A program made the position numbers and the translations under genes. Under the pieces are notes generated by a model, which ran no database searches, had not been told where the DNA came from, and saw nothing but the letters and a program-made list of their open reading frames with translations. DNA of 34,862 nt from Sporichthya sp. (lineage in GTDB: Bacteria > Actinomycetota > Actinomycetes > Sporichthyales > Sporichthyaceae): positions 1 to 34,862 of the forward strand of contig NZ_JACDFE010000015.1 of NCBI RefSeq assembly GCF_013815995.1. Direction: 5' to 3'. Positions 24,932-32,319 of the stretch are shown in pieces; position 1 is the first letter of the stretch; every line of letters begins with the position of its first letter.

Positions 24932-26179
24932 ATGGGCGATGCGAGCTCGGCACAGCCTCCCAGCCTTCTGGATCCGGCGATCCTGAAGGAGCCGCATGGG
25001 ATGTACCAGCAGCTCCACCAGGGGCAGCCGGTGGTCCATGTGCCGGAGATGGGTATGTACCTGATCAGTCGTTACGGTGACGTCGCCGAGGCCCTACGTG
25101 ACGATGAGACGTACTCGTCCTGCGTTGCGAGCAAGCTGACTTCTGGCCTGTCCATGAACCCCCAGCGGGACTCCGTCGACGCGGTCCTGGCGACGGGATA
25201 CCCGCACGTGGACTCGCTGGCATGGCTCGACCCGCCGCAGCACACGCGGCAACGGCAACTGATTGTCAGCGCCTTGAACGCGCGCCGGGTGAAGCTCCTC
25301 GAGGGCGAGATCTCGCGGACGGCCAGCGCTCTCGTTGAGTCCTGGGACGAGGACGCAACCATCGAGTACATGACCGCCTTTTCCCAGCCGCTCGCGATTG
25401 CCATGATCGCCGCGATCCTCGGGCTGACCCAGGAGGAAACCGCGCGGTTGCCTCGTTGGAGCGAAGCGGTCATGAACCGCATCGGTAAGCCGCTCAGCGA
25501 GGAGGAGGACATCGCTGAGGCCACGCAGGTCGTCGAGTTCCAACATTTCATGGCCGCCCTGGTCGAGACCCGGCGCAAGGGAGGGCACGACGACTTCCTG
25601 GGCGATGTCGTGGCGGCGAACCTCGTCGGCGACGACCCGATCTCCATGGCTGAACTGCTCTCTCTGCTCCTGACCCTGCTCGTCGCCGGGCACGACACCT
25701 CAGCGAGCCTGATGGGCTCGCTGCTGTATGAACTCGTCCGACGTCCGGAACTCATGCAGCGCGTCCGGGCCGATCGCAGCCTGATCTCACGGGTGATCGA
25801 AGAAACCCTGCGTCTGCAGGCGCCGGTGTCGGTCTTCACTCGCGTCACCACCTGCCCGGTCAAGGTCGCGGATACCGAGATTGCCGCGGATGAACTGGTG
25901 ATGCTCATGTTCGGTTCCGCCAATGTGGACGCCGAGCAGTTCGCCGATCCGCTTGCGTTCGATATCGACCGACCTCAGCTGCGCTCTCATGTCGCCTTTG
26001 GCGGTGGGATCCACTTCTGCCCCGGGGCGGTGCTCGCCAAGCGGGAGGCGGAGATCGGCCTGAATCTCCTGCTCGACCGCTTCAGCGACATCCGGCTCGC
26101 GCCCGGCGCTACGCCGGAGTTCGACTCCAACTTCCGGATGCGCCGCCTTCTCTCGCTCGACATCGTCGCTCGGGTCTGA
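24932..26179 (+). CDS. Cytochrome P450
   Basis: 415 residues. The I-helix LLVAGHDTSASL, ExxR in EETLRLQAP, and heme loop AFGGGIHFCPGAVLA with the Cys ligand are clear. The N-terminus has no membrane anchor. AAGGGG lies about 12 bases before the ATG, a loose spacing. It differs strongly from the (-) P450 at 23114, so the two are not a recent duplication. It has its own operator (site 7) and is followed by a strong hairpin, so it is probably a single-gene transcript. Confidence 0.93.
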   Translation: MGDASSAQPPSLLDPAILKEPHGMYQQLHQGQPVVHVPEMGMYLISRYGDVAEALRDDETYSSCVASKLTSGLSMNPQRDSVDAVLATGYPHVDSLAWLDPPQHTRQRQLIVSALNARRVKLLEGEISRTASALVESWDEDATIEYMTAFSQPLAIAMIAAILGLTQEETARLPRWSEAVMNRIGKPLSEEEDIAEATQVVEFQHFMAALVETRRKGGHDDFLGDVVAANLVGDDPISMAELLSLLLTLLVAGHDTSASLMGSLLYELVRRPELMQRVRADRSLISRVIEETLRLQAPVSVFTRVTTCPVKVADTEIAADELVMLMFGSANVDAEQFADPLAFDIDRPQLRSHVAFGGGIHFCPGAVLAKREAEIGLNLLLDRFSDIRLAPGATPEFDSNFRMRRLLSLDIVARV

Positions 26180-26265
26180 GCGGTCGGCAGGGCCGCTCCG
26201 CCACACCCACGACATCGGGGAGATGCACCTTGGCGACTGCCTGACCCTGTCGGGCAGGCGAACGG

Positions 26266-26297
26266 CAGGCCCCGGCCGACTACCACGTCGGGGCCTG
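26266..26297 (+). terminator. Strong hairpin behind the second P450, probable terminator
   Basis: CAGGCCCCG and CGGGGCCTG form a perfect 9-bp stem with a 14-base loop, 86 bases after the P450 stop. No T-run follows, which is common in high-GC actinomycetes. Bases 26180-26494 otherwise hold no gene I can support, only this hairpin and operator site 8. Confidence 0.5.
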
Positions 26298-26391
26298 TCA
26301 GGCCATCTCCGCCACCTCGCGCGACCCGCGCGGCCGGTGGCGAAGATGACCGGCCCGAGGGCGGTCAAACCGGTGTGGTGGAGCACTGACC

Positions 26392-26408
26392 TGAGTAGGT
26401 CCTACTCA
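26392..26408. promoter_or_regulatory. Palindromic operator, site 8 (perfect 17-bp palindrome)
   Basis: TGAGTAGG T CCTACTCA is fully self-complementary about its centre. It lies 86 bases before the AveC-like gene. Confidence 0.7.
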
Positions 26409-26494
26409 CGCCCGGCGAACCGCTCGGTGTTGGACTCAGTGCACCCCTTGGAGGCGCGAGCGCCCCACCCTCGTCGCGTACGTCAGGAGCCCCC

Positions 26495-27331
26495 ATGTTG
26501 GCTGCGATCCCCTACCCGCCGACAGAGAAGACCGTCGACACCACCGGTCAGTGGGTGATGGCGCTCGGCACCTCCGCGGCCCTGGCGGTAGCACTTGTCC
26601 TCACGATCTCCTTCGCGGTCCGCCGCCGAGAGGCCTGGCCGATCGTGATTCTCATCAGCGCGGCGTTCTGCTCGCTGATGGAGGCGATCTACGACAACTC
26701 CTTCAATCTGTGGTTCTACACCGGCCCCGATTTCTTTACGGGGTACTCCGGTATGGGGATCCACGTGCCTTGGTGGGTGCCGGTCACCTATGTCTGGGTC
26801 TACGGCGCGCAAGCGGTCTGGCTCGCCCATCGAATTGAATCCGGGGCCACTCGCCGGGACGTCAGTCTCTACTCCGTGGCGCTGTGGGTTGTCTTCACTG
26901 GGTTTGAGATGGTCGGGACGAACGTCGGCACCTACGACTACTTCGGGGAGCATCCGTATCGTGTCGCCGGGTTCCCCATCTGGGTGTCTGTGGCCAATAC
27001 AGGGATCGTCGTAGTTGCAGCCGTCGCTGTCACGAAGCTCCGCCACCTTCTCCCGGGCTTTCGAATCTGGGCTCTCCTCGTGCTCATGCCAGGAGCCTTC
27101 GGCTTAGCCACCTTCGCTCCGTCGTTCATGACCATCGAGGTCATCAGCCACGAGAATCCCAACACGGCGCTGATGTGGATCTCTGCGACCGGGTCGATGG
27201 TTCTTGGGGCGACCCTGTGCTACCTCGCGTGCCTATTCGTGCCCCAGGAACGCCCCGGCGTCCAGCCGGCACGAAGCGAAGGAATCGAGGAGCTGGTCCC
27301 GGATGCTCTCGCGCTCCGGACTGGGGGGTAG
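26495..27331 (+). CDS. AveC-like (spirocyclase-family) integral membrane protein
   Basis: 278 residues with about six to seven hydrophobic segments, from WVMALGTSAALAVALVLTISFAV to GSMVLGATLCYLACLFV. Conserved-looking polar stretches lie between membrane helices (SLMEAIYDNSFNLWFYTGPD, GMGIHVPWWVPVTYVWVYG, NVGTYDYFGEHPYRV). They resemble the AveC family, named for the avermectin spirocyclase, which is widespread in mycobacteria-like genomes with no known product. That family call is from memory. The gene has its own palindrome operator, so it belongs with the catabolic set and not with a polyketide cluster. It may carry out a cyclisation, dehydration or hydration on a lipophilic substrate. Confidence 0.6.
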   Translation: MLAAIPYPPTEKTVDTTGQWVMALGTSAALAVALVLTISFAVRRREAWPIVILISAAFCSLMEAIYDNSFNLWFYTGPDFFTGYSGMGIHVPWWVPVTYVWVYGAQAVWLAHRIESGATRRDVSLYSVALWVVFTGFEMVGTNVGTYDYFGEHPYRVAGFPIWVSVANTGIVVVAAVAVTKLRHLLPGFRIWALLVLMPGAFGLATFAPSFMTIEVISHENPNTALMWISATGSMVLGATLCYLACLFVPQERPGVQPARSEGIEELVPDALALRTGG

Positions 27332-27387
27332 CTCTCGGATCCTCCACCGCTGCGTCTCCTGCAAGCCCCGGAACCGGGAGGACCGCT

Positions 27388-27570
27388 GTGGAGCTGTCCA
27401 TTTACGCGACACGAATGCCGAACCACCAGGTCTTGGTGTCGATGCAGGGCCCTGTGGACGTCTCGACGGCGGTCGTCGCGCTTCATGGCTGTCTGGAAGA
27501 GGCCATGCCCGACGATGGGCAGGAGCCCGCGGAAGGCGCGTTGACCGGGTGGCTTCAGCCGCCGTGTTGA
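27388..27570 (+). CDS. Possible small hypothetical protein (60 aa)
   Basis: A GTG with GGGAGGA 5 bases upstream opens a 60-codon frame (starts MELSIYATRMPNHQVLV). No family is recognised and it may be a remnant. The rest of the gap 27332-27691 has another short frame (27549-27695) that overlaps the next gene's GTG by GTGA, but it lacks a ribosome binding site. Nothing else is seen there. Confidence 0.3.
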   Translation: MELSIYATRMPNHQVLVSMQGPVDVSTAVVALHGCLEEAMPDDGQEPAEGALTGWLQPPC

Positions 27571-27691
27571 GCGTTAGGGCCGCTGTGTCGGCTGTGAAGT
27601 TCCTCGAACGACGGATGTCTGTTGCGCGCGCTTCGAGTGTCCTGCGGGCGGCGGACCGGGCTTTGCGCCTACGACGCAACGGTCGGTCTCG

Positions 27692-28396
27692 GTGAGTGAC
27701 CAGGCGCAGGAACTGTCGCTATCCGACGACGTTGCCCTACTGGTGTTCGGAGGGGCTACCAAGCGAGTGATCAGCACAGGTCGCGCACGGGACAGCGTGC
27801 TCACCGCTGCCAGCATGCTCGAGCTGGTCTTCGCACGTCGAGTAGTGCTCCAGGCTGCCGGCAACGGGAGAAGAGCGTTCACGGCCCGGGGCCGACCGAT
27901 GACCGGAAGATCGCAGGTCGATCGAACCTGGCGGCATGTGGCAAGTCGGTCGCCAACTGGGTTCGAGCTCCTGACGTGCGTGCCCCCCGGGGTGTCGCGG
28001 ACGTTGCGGAGATCGCTGGTGGCCCGCGGATTGCTCACCGAGAGTTTGATGAAGGTCGTGGGTAGGCCGGCGTTGCCCACATCGGCAGGCATTGCCCGCG
28101 CCTGTTGGGTGGCGCAGGGGGCTTGGGAGGCGCTTGACGCAGCCGAACCCCAGCCGGATCGTCTCGCGCTGATCATCGGTCTGCTGACGGCGGGCGGGTG
28201 CTTGGAGGTGCTGGTCCCAGAAGGATCTGGCGTTGAAGGGCACACGGACCGGCAATCTCGAGCGGCTGGCCTCGCCTCGGGGTTGTGGGCCGACCACGAG
28301 ATTCGGGACGAGGTGCGCGCGGTGATGAGATCGCTTTCTGGGGCAGTCGAGTTGAACCTGGAGGCCCGCTACGCAAGCGCAACGGTGCCATGGTGA
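27692..28396 (+). CDS. GPP34 (GOLPH3-like) family protein
   Basis: 234 residues. The pattern LSDDVALLVFG, a helical ML-ELVFARRVVLQ segment, then LVARGLLTESLMKVVGRPALPTS and PDRLALIIGLLTAGGCLEVL follows the bacterial GPP34 fold (GOLPH3/Vps74-like phosphoinositide-binding domain), as I recall it. Such proteins are common in actinomycetes and their bacterial role is not established. The GTG start has no good ribosome binding site. No operator palindrome lies nearby, so it appears to be outside the regulon. Confidence 0.65.
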   Translation: MSDQAQELSLSDDVALLVFGGATKRVISTGRARDSVLTAASMLELVFARRVVLQAAGNGRRAFTARGRPMTGRSQVDRTWRHVASRSPTGFELLTCVPPGVSRTLRRSLVARGLLTESLMKVVGRPALPTSAGIARACWVAQGAWEALDAAEPQPDRLALIIGLLTAGGCLEVLVPEGSGVEGHTDRQSRAAGLASGLWADHEIRDEVRAVMRSLSGAVELNLEARYASATVPW

Positions 28397-28466
28397 CCTT
28401 GGTGCTGAGCAGTCCGCCCATGGATGAGCTAGCTCCGCCGCTCCGCTGGCTTGGGCGGCCGGCCGC

Positions 28467-28971
28467 GTGAGCACTGCTGCTTTTCTACTGCGCCTCGGCC
28501 TGGGCGGGGTGATGCTCGCCCACGGGTGGAACCATCTGTTCGGGGGGGGGTGTGGACGGCACGGCCCGTTGGTTCGCGTCGATGGGTCTGCGCCCACCGC
28601 GGGTGCACGCGCTCGCCAGCGGTTGGACCGAGCTCGCCGCCGGAGCCTGCCTCGTGGCCGGTCTGATGACCTCGTTCCAATGTGCCGCGGTCGTTGGTGT
28701 GATGGCGGTGGCGTTCGTGACCGCCCACCGCACGAACGGCTTCTTCATCTTCCGGCCCGGACAGGGCTGGGATTACGTCGCGTTCCTGGCGCTCACGGCT
28801 GTTGCCCTCGCGGGGTTCGGCCCGGGGGAGTTCTCGCTCGACCATGCGCTCGGGATCGACGGCGATCTCGACGGCACAGTCGGCCTCGCGGTGGCGGCCG
28901 GCCTTGGTCTCGCCGGCGCAACTGCGCTCCTGCTGGCGTGCTGGCGGCCCGTTCCTGTCGAACCGGCCTGA
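28467..28971 (+). pseudogene. DoxX family membrane protein gene, frameshifted at a run of 9 G
   Basis: The first frame gives MSTAAFLLRLGLGGVMLAHGWNHLFGGG and then goes off. The next frame gives DGTARWFASMGLRPP...TAHRTNGFFIFRPGQGWDY...LTAVALAGFGPGEFSLDHALG, the rest of a DoxX protein. The break falls in nine G residues at 28542-28550. With eight G the two join as LFGGGVDGTARWF, a standard DoxX sequence. Four membrane segments would result. It may be a true disruption, a slippage switch, or a sequencing error in the homopolymer. Confidence 0.8.
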
Positions 28972-29042
28972 ATCGTCCCCGGTCCAGCGCTTCGCCCCGT
29001 CACGGTGGGGCCAAATCAGGTTGACACGGCCAAGCGCTCAAG

Positions 29043-29057
29043 CCCGTCACCGACGGG
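29043..29057 (+). terminator. Small hairpin between the DoxX and integrase genes
   Basis: CCCGTC-ACC-GACGGG forms a 6-bp stem between the converging DoxX (+) and integrase (-) genes. It could terminate either. No T-run follows. Confidence 0.3.
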
Positions 29058-29065
29058 TTGCTCAC

Positions 29066-29107
29066 TACGAATGCGCGGCCGGATTGGACGCCAGATTGGC
29101 ATTCGTA
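29066..29107. repeat. Inverted repeat next to the integrase 1 stop end
   Basis: TACGAATGC (29066-29074) and GCATTCGTA (29099-29107) are perfect 9-base inverted arms around 24 bases. The repeat lies 41 bases beyond the integrase stop. It could be a recombination or protein-binding site, or a terminator stem. Confidence 0.5.
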
Positions 29108-29147
29108 CAGAGGAGGTCGTGGTTCAAACGGTGAGGGCCGAACGACC

Positions 29148-30278
29148 TCAGACACCTTCGCGGTGGCGCTGTCGTGTGAGCTGGAACGCGTTCATTGCCC
29201 GGTCGTCGGCGCCGGGGAGGGTGTGCAGGTACTTCTGGGTGGTCTGGATCTGGCGGTGGCCCATCCGGTCCATGACGGTCTTCAGGTCGGCGCCGCCGAC
29301 GAGCAGCCAGGACGCGTGGGCATGGCGCAGGTCGTGCATGCGGACGTGGTGGGCGAGCTGGGCCTTTTCCAGGGCGGGAAGCCAGACCCGGGTGCGGAAG
29401 GTGTTCCGGGAGACGGGGTTGCCGCCGGCGGTCTCGATGGAGGGGAAGAGCAGATCGTCGCGGCCGAGCCCGAGGTGCTGGATACGGGCGGCGAGGACGT
29501 CGAGGAGGTCCTGGCTGACGCCGAGAGTGCGGGGTTCGTCGTCCTTGGGGTAGGGCTTGACGATCATCCGCTCGCCGGTCGGGGAGATCTTCTTGGACAC
29601 TTCGACGATCGTTTCCTGCACGCTGACGGTGCGGCGCAGGAAGTCAATGTGCCGAGGTCGCAGGGCGATCAGCTCGCCCCAGCGCAGGCCGGTCTCGATG
29701 GCGGTAAGCACCAGCGGTGTCCACCGCTCGGGGACCACCTCGAGGAGTCGGTCGAACTCCTCCGGGGTCAGGGTGGGCATCTTGCGGGTGACGACCTTGG
29801 GCAGCTCGATGTCGGTGCACGGATTGAAGGCGATGATCCGGTCGCGCACAGCCCGTTTGAAGATGCTGTGCAGCATCACGTGGTACTTCATGACGCTGCG
29901 AGCTGACAGACCATCCGCGGCGACTTGGGTGACCCAGCCCTGCACCGTTGAGGGCAGGATCTTCGCCATCGGCTGGTCGCCGAAGTAGGGCAGGAAATGC
30001 TTGTCGAGGTAGGACCGGTAGCTCTGCTTCGTGCTCAGCTCTAGGTGCCGGCTGGGCCACCAGGTCTCCTCCACGTACTCGCGGAAGGTCGCCTTGCCGG
30101 CGGTCCGGTCGAACCAGGAGCCGGACTCGACACTGCTCTCCGCTCGCCACCCGGCCGCCCGAGCGTCGCGTTGGGAGGCGAACGTGCCGGCCGAGCGGGT
30201 CCGGCCAGTCGGGTCGCGATAGTAGGCCGTGAAGTGGACCTCGCCGCCGCGTGCGGCGCGTTTCCTCACCCACGGCAC
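29148..30278 (-). CDS. Tyrosine recombinase / site-specific integrase 1
   Basis: About 376 residues from a GTG at 30278, which has AGGAG 6 bases upstream; the frame is open to 30332. The N-terminal Arm-type domain (VHFTAYYRDPTGRTRSAGTF) and SAM-like core-binding domain precede the catalytic domain. Catalytic residues lie in ETGLRWGEL (Arg), [10 protein letters not shown] (His-x-x-Arg), GHRQIQTTQKYLH (His and Tyr). All are present, so it can be active. It shares layout with integrase 2 but not close identity. Confidence 0.93.
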   Translation of the reverse strand: MPWVRKRAARGGEVHFTAYYRDPTGRTRSAGTFASQRDARAAGWRAESSVESGSWFDRTAGKATFREYVEETWWPSRHLELSTKQSYRSYLDKHFLPYFGDQPMAKILPSTVQGWVTQVAADGLSARSVMKYHVMLHSIFKRAVRDRIIAFNPCTDIELPKVVTRKMPTLTPEEFDRLLEVVPERWTPLVLTAIETGLRWGELIALRPRHIDFLRRTVSVQETIVEVSKKISPTGERMIVKPYPKDDEPRTLGVSQDLLDVLAARIQHLGLGRDDLLFPSIETAGGNPVSRNTFRTRVWLPALEKAQLAHHVRMHDLRHAHASWLLVGGADLKTVMDRMGHRQIQTTQKYLHTLPGADDRAMNAFQLTRQRHREGV

Positions 30279-30310
30279 GGCGACTCCTCCCGAGCACCCT
30301 CCCGGTTGGC

Positions 30311-30331
30311 TCTGACCGCAGTTTGACCGCA
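30311..30331. repeat. Tandem direct repeat upstream of integrase 1
   Basis: TCTGACCGCAG and TTTGACCGCAA lie side by side with an 11-base period, just upstream of the integrase 1 start. They resemble arm-type or Xis sites. A matching arrangement occurs before integrase 2. Confidence 0.5.
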
Positions 30332-30673
30332 AACCCCGCTGGACTCAAGCGGGCTATGACGGACCGTCACGTACGCGGGGTGCGCCGTTGACCTGCGGAA
30401 ACGTTGTGATCTCACGCATCCCTGTGTGCGCGATCAGGTCCCAGATTCCAGCTCATAACCCAGAGGTCCGAGGACTGTGCCGGACGTGCGCGTACGTGGG
30501 CGGCTACCGATGGACATTTACCAGTTGCGGCTCGCGACCCTGGGCTACGAGAGCGCGGGCCGAGACGCCACTTCGCGGCCGCCGGCGAAGGCCAGCCGCT
30601 GGGCGATCCGAGATCGCCGAACATCTCCAGGAGGTCCTCGGCGAAATTCGGAGCGCAGTGACCCGGGCCGGCT
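30332..30673. other. Gap between integrase 1 and AbiE genes
   Basis: Between the integrase repeats and the AbiE operator I see no supported gene. Short open frames here lack ribosome binding sites and family features. It probably holds integrase leader DNA and attachment-side sequence. Confidence 0.4.
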
Positions 30674-30720
30674 GTATGAATAACTACATCGATTGTATTC
30701 AATGATGTAGGATTTCATAC
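30674..30720. promoter_or_regulatory. Long imperfect palindrome, AbiE operator/promoter
   Basis: The 17-base arms 30674-30690 and 30704-30720 match at 14 positions (GTATGAA and CTACATC parts identical) around 13 bases. The stretch is AT-rich unlike its surroundings and ends directly at the AbiEi ATG, with AGGA inside the right arm as ribosome binding site. AbiEi antitoxins are known to repress their own promoter through inverted repeats. Confidence 0.65.
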
Positions 30721-31311
30721 ATGGATGCCCGAGCTCGGCTGGAGAGCCTGGAGCCAATTTTCCGTTCCCGGGATGCGGTGGCTGCCGGGATTTCATGGCG
30801 GGATCTCTACGCGATGCGCGATGCTGGTGAGATCCTGCAGCTCTCGCGCGGTCTCTACCAGCGTGCCGACAGCGCGGGGACTGGTGACCTGGACTTCGTC
30901 ACCGTCTGCCGGCGCGCACCCCACGGCACCATCTGTCTGGACTCTGCCTTGGCCTATTGGGACCTGACGGACGACATCCCGGCCCAGGTTCACCTGGCGG
31001 TGGCGAAGGGCAATCACCGGCCACGGATCGACTATCCGCCCACGCGGGTTCACATCTTTCAAGCCGAGATGTTCGAACTCGGCCGAGTTCAGATCCGAGC
31101 CGAGGCCGGCGCCGAGTTCGCGATCACGGATCGCGAACGCACTCTCGCCGATGCGTTCCGATCGCGGCGGCTGGTGAGTGAGGAGGCTGCGCTGCACGCC
31201 CTACGCCGCTACCTCTCCGCCCGTCCCGATCGGGCTCGTCTGGCCGAAGTAGCTCGCAGCTTGAGGGCTTGGCCCGCGCTGCGTGAGGTGATGCGGGTGA
31301 TGGAGGCATGA
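30721..31311 (+). CDS. Type IV toxin-antitoxin AbiEi-family antitoxin
   Basis: 196 residues. The N-terminal winged-helix segment (IFRSRDAVAAGISWRDLYAMRDAGEILQLSRGLYQ) is the AbiEi DNA-binding domain. The C-terminal part has DSALAYWDLTDDIP and ITDRERTLADAFRSRR, typical of the antitoxin domain. It overlaps the toxin gene by ATGA and carries its own operator palindrome. It probably neutralises the toxin's action and represses the pair, giving phage defence or island maintenance. Confidence 0.9.
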   Translation: MDARARLESLEPIFRSRDAVAAGISWRDLYAMRDAGEILQLSRGLYQRADSAGTGDLDFVTVCRRAPHGTICLDSALAYWDLTDDIPAQVHLAVAKGNHRPRIDYPPTRVHIFQAEMFELGRVQIRAEAGAEFAITDRERTLADAFRSRRLVSEEAALHALRRYLSARPDRARLAEVARSLRAWPALREVMRVMEA

Positions 31312-32246
31312 CGCCGACGAACCGATCTTCCGCGGCTGGACGGGCGTATCTCGATCTGCGTGCCCTCGCTCGCAGCCAAGGCCGAGGTACGGAAGAACTC
31401 CTCGTCCTGTTCACACTCGAGCGATTCCTCTACCGCGTCTCGATCTCTGAGCACCGCGAGCGGGTGGTACTCAAGGGCGGGATGCTCCTTGCGGCGATGG
31501 ACGAACGACGCCCGACGCGCGACGTCGACATGCTCGCAACCGCCACGTCCAACGATGTGGACCAGGTCTCCGAGCTGGTCCGCGAGATCGCCGGTCTCGA
31601 ACTCGACGACGGCGTCTACTTCGACGTCTCCGCGCTAAGCGCCGCTACCATCCGGGACAACGACCAGTACGGGGGAGTGCGCATCACGGTGCCCGCCCGT
31701 CTCGACCGGGCGCGGCCGATGCTGCGGGTCGACGTCAGCGTCGGAGACCCGGTAACCCCGCGCCCGATCCGTATCGACTACCCGGCGCTTCTCGGCGGCA
31801 CCTTCGCGCTCCGCGGGTACCCGCTCGAGACCGTCCTGGCGGAGAAGATCGTCACGATGATCGACCGCGGTGACACCAACACCCGCGACCGCGACTTCGC
31901 CGACGTTGTCCTGCTGACCGCGCGCCATCCGATCGGTGCCGAAATCCTGCGCGCAGCGCTGGCCGCGACCGCCAATCACCGCAGCGTTGTGCTGCGCCCG
32001 CTCGGGGAGGTTCTCGTGAATCTCGCCGAGGACCGTCAGAGGCCATGGGAGGACTTCCTCCAGGGCACCGGACTGAACGCGGTCCTGCCGCGGAGCTTCG
32101 GCGATGCGATCGCTCGTGTCGTTGCCTTTGCTGATCCCATCCTCGCAAGCCCGGCCTCGAGTGGGAGATGGGCGCCTGCGCCGGCGGCATGGCTAACCGA
32201 GCCGGACGCACGATTCGATCCGCAGGCACATCCCGACCACGCCTAG
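31308..32246 (+). CDS. AbiEii/AbiGii nucleotidyltransferase toxin
   Basis: 312 residues with the nucleotidyltransferase signature LKGGMLLAAMDERRPTRDVDML (GG, then DxD) and later LETVLAEKIVTMIDRG and DRDFADVVLL. AbiEii-type enzymes (MenT/AbiE group) block growth, reported for some through tRNA modification. The DxD pair needed for metal binding is intact, so the toxin looks functional. It lies between two integrase genes as likely cargo. Confidence 0.92.
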   Translation: MTPTNRSSAAGRAYLDLRALARSQGRGTEELLVLFTLERFLYRVSISEHRERVVLKGGMLLAAMDERRPTRDVDMLATATSNDVDQVSELVREIAGLELDDGVYFDVSALSAATIRDNDQYGGVRITVPARLDRARPMLRVDVSVGDPVTPRPIRIDYPALLGGTFALRGYPLETVLAEKIVTMIDRGDTNTRDRDFADVVLLTARHPIGAEILRAALAATANHRSVVLRPLGEVLVNLAEDRQRPWEDFLQGTGLNAVLPRSFGDAIARVVAFADPILASPASSGRWAPAPAAWLTEPDARFDPQAHPDHA

Positions 32247-32319
32247 GGTCGAGGACGACAGGCAATGGGGGTCGAGTGAGGGAGCGCGGAGCGTCGCCCG
32301 GTGACCATGGCGGGCGTGG

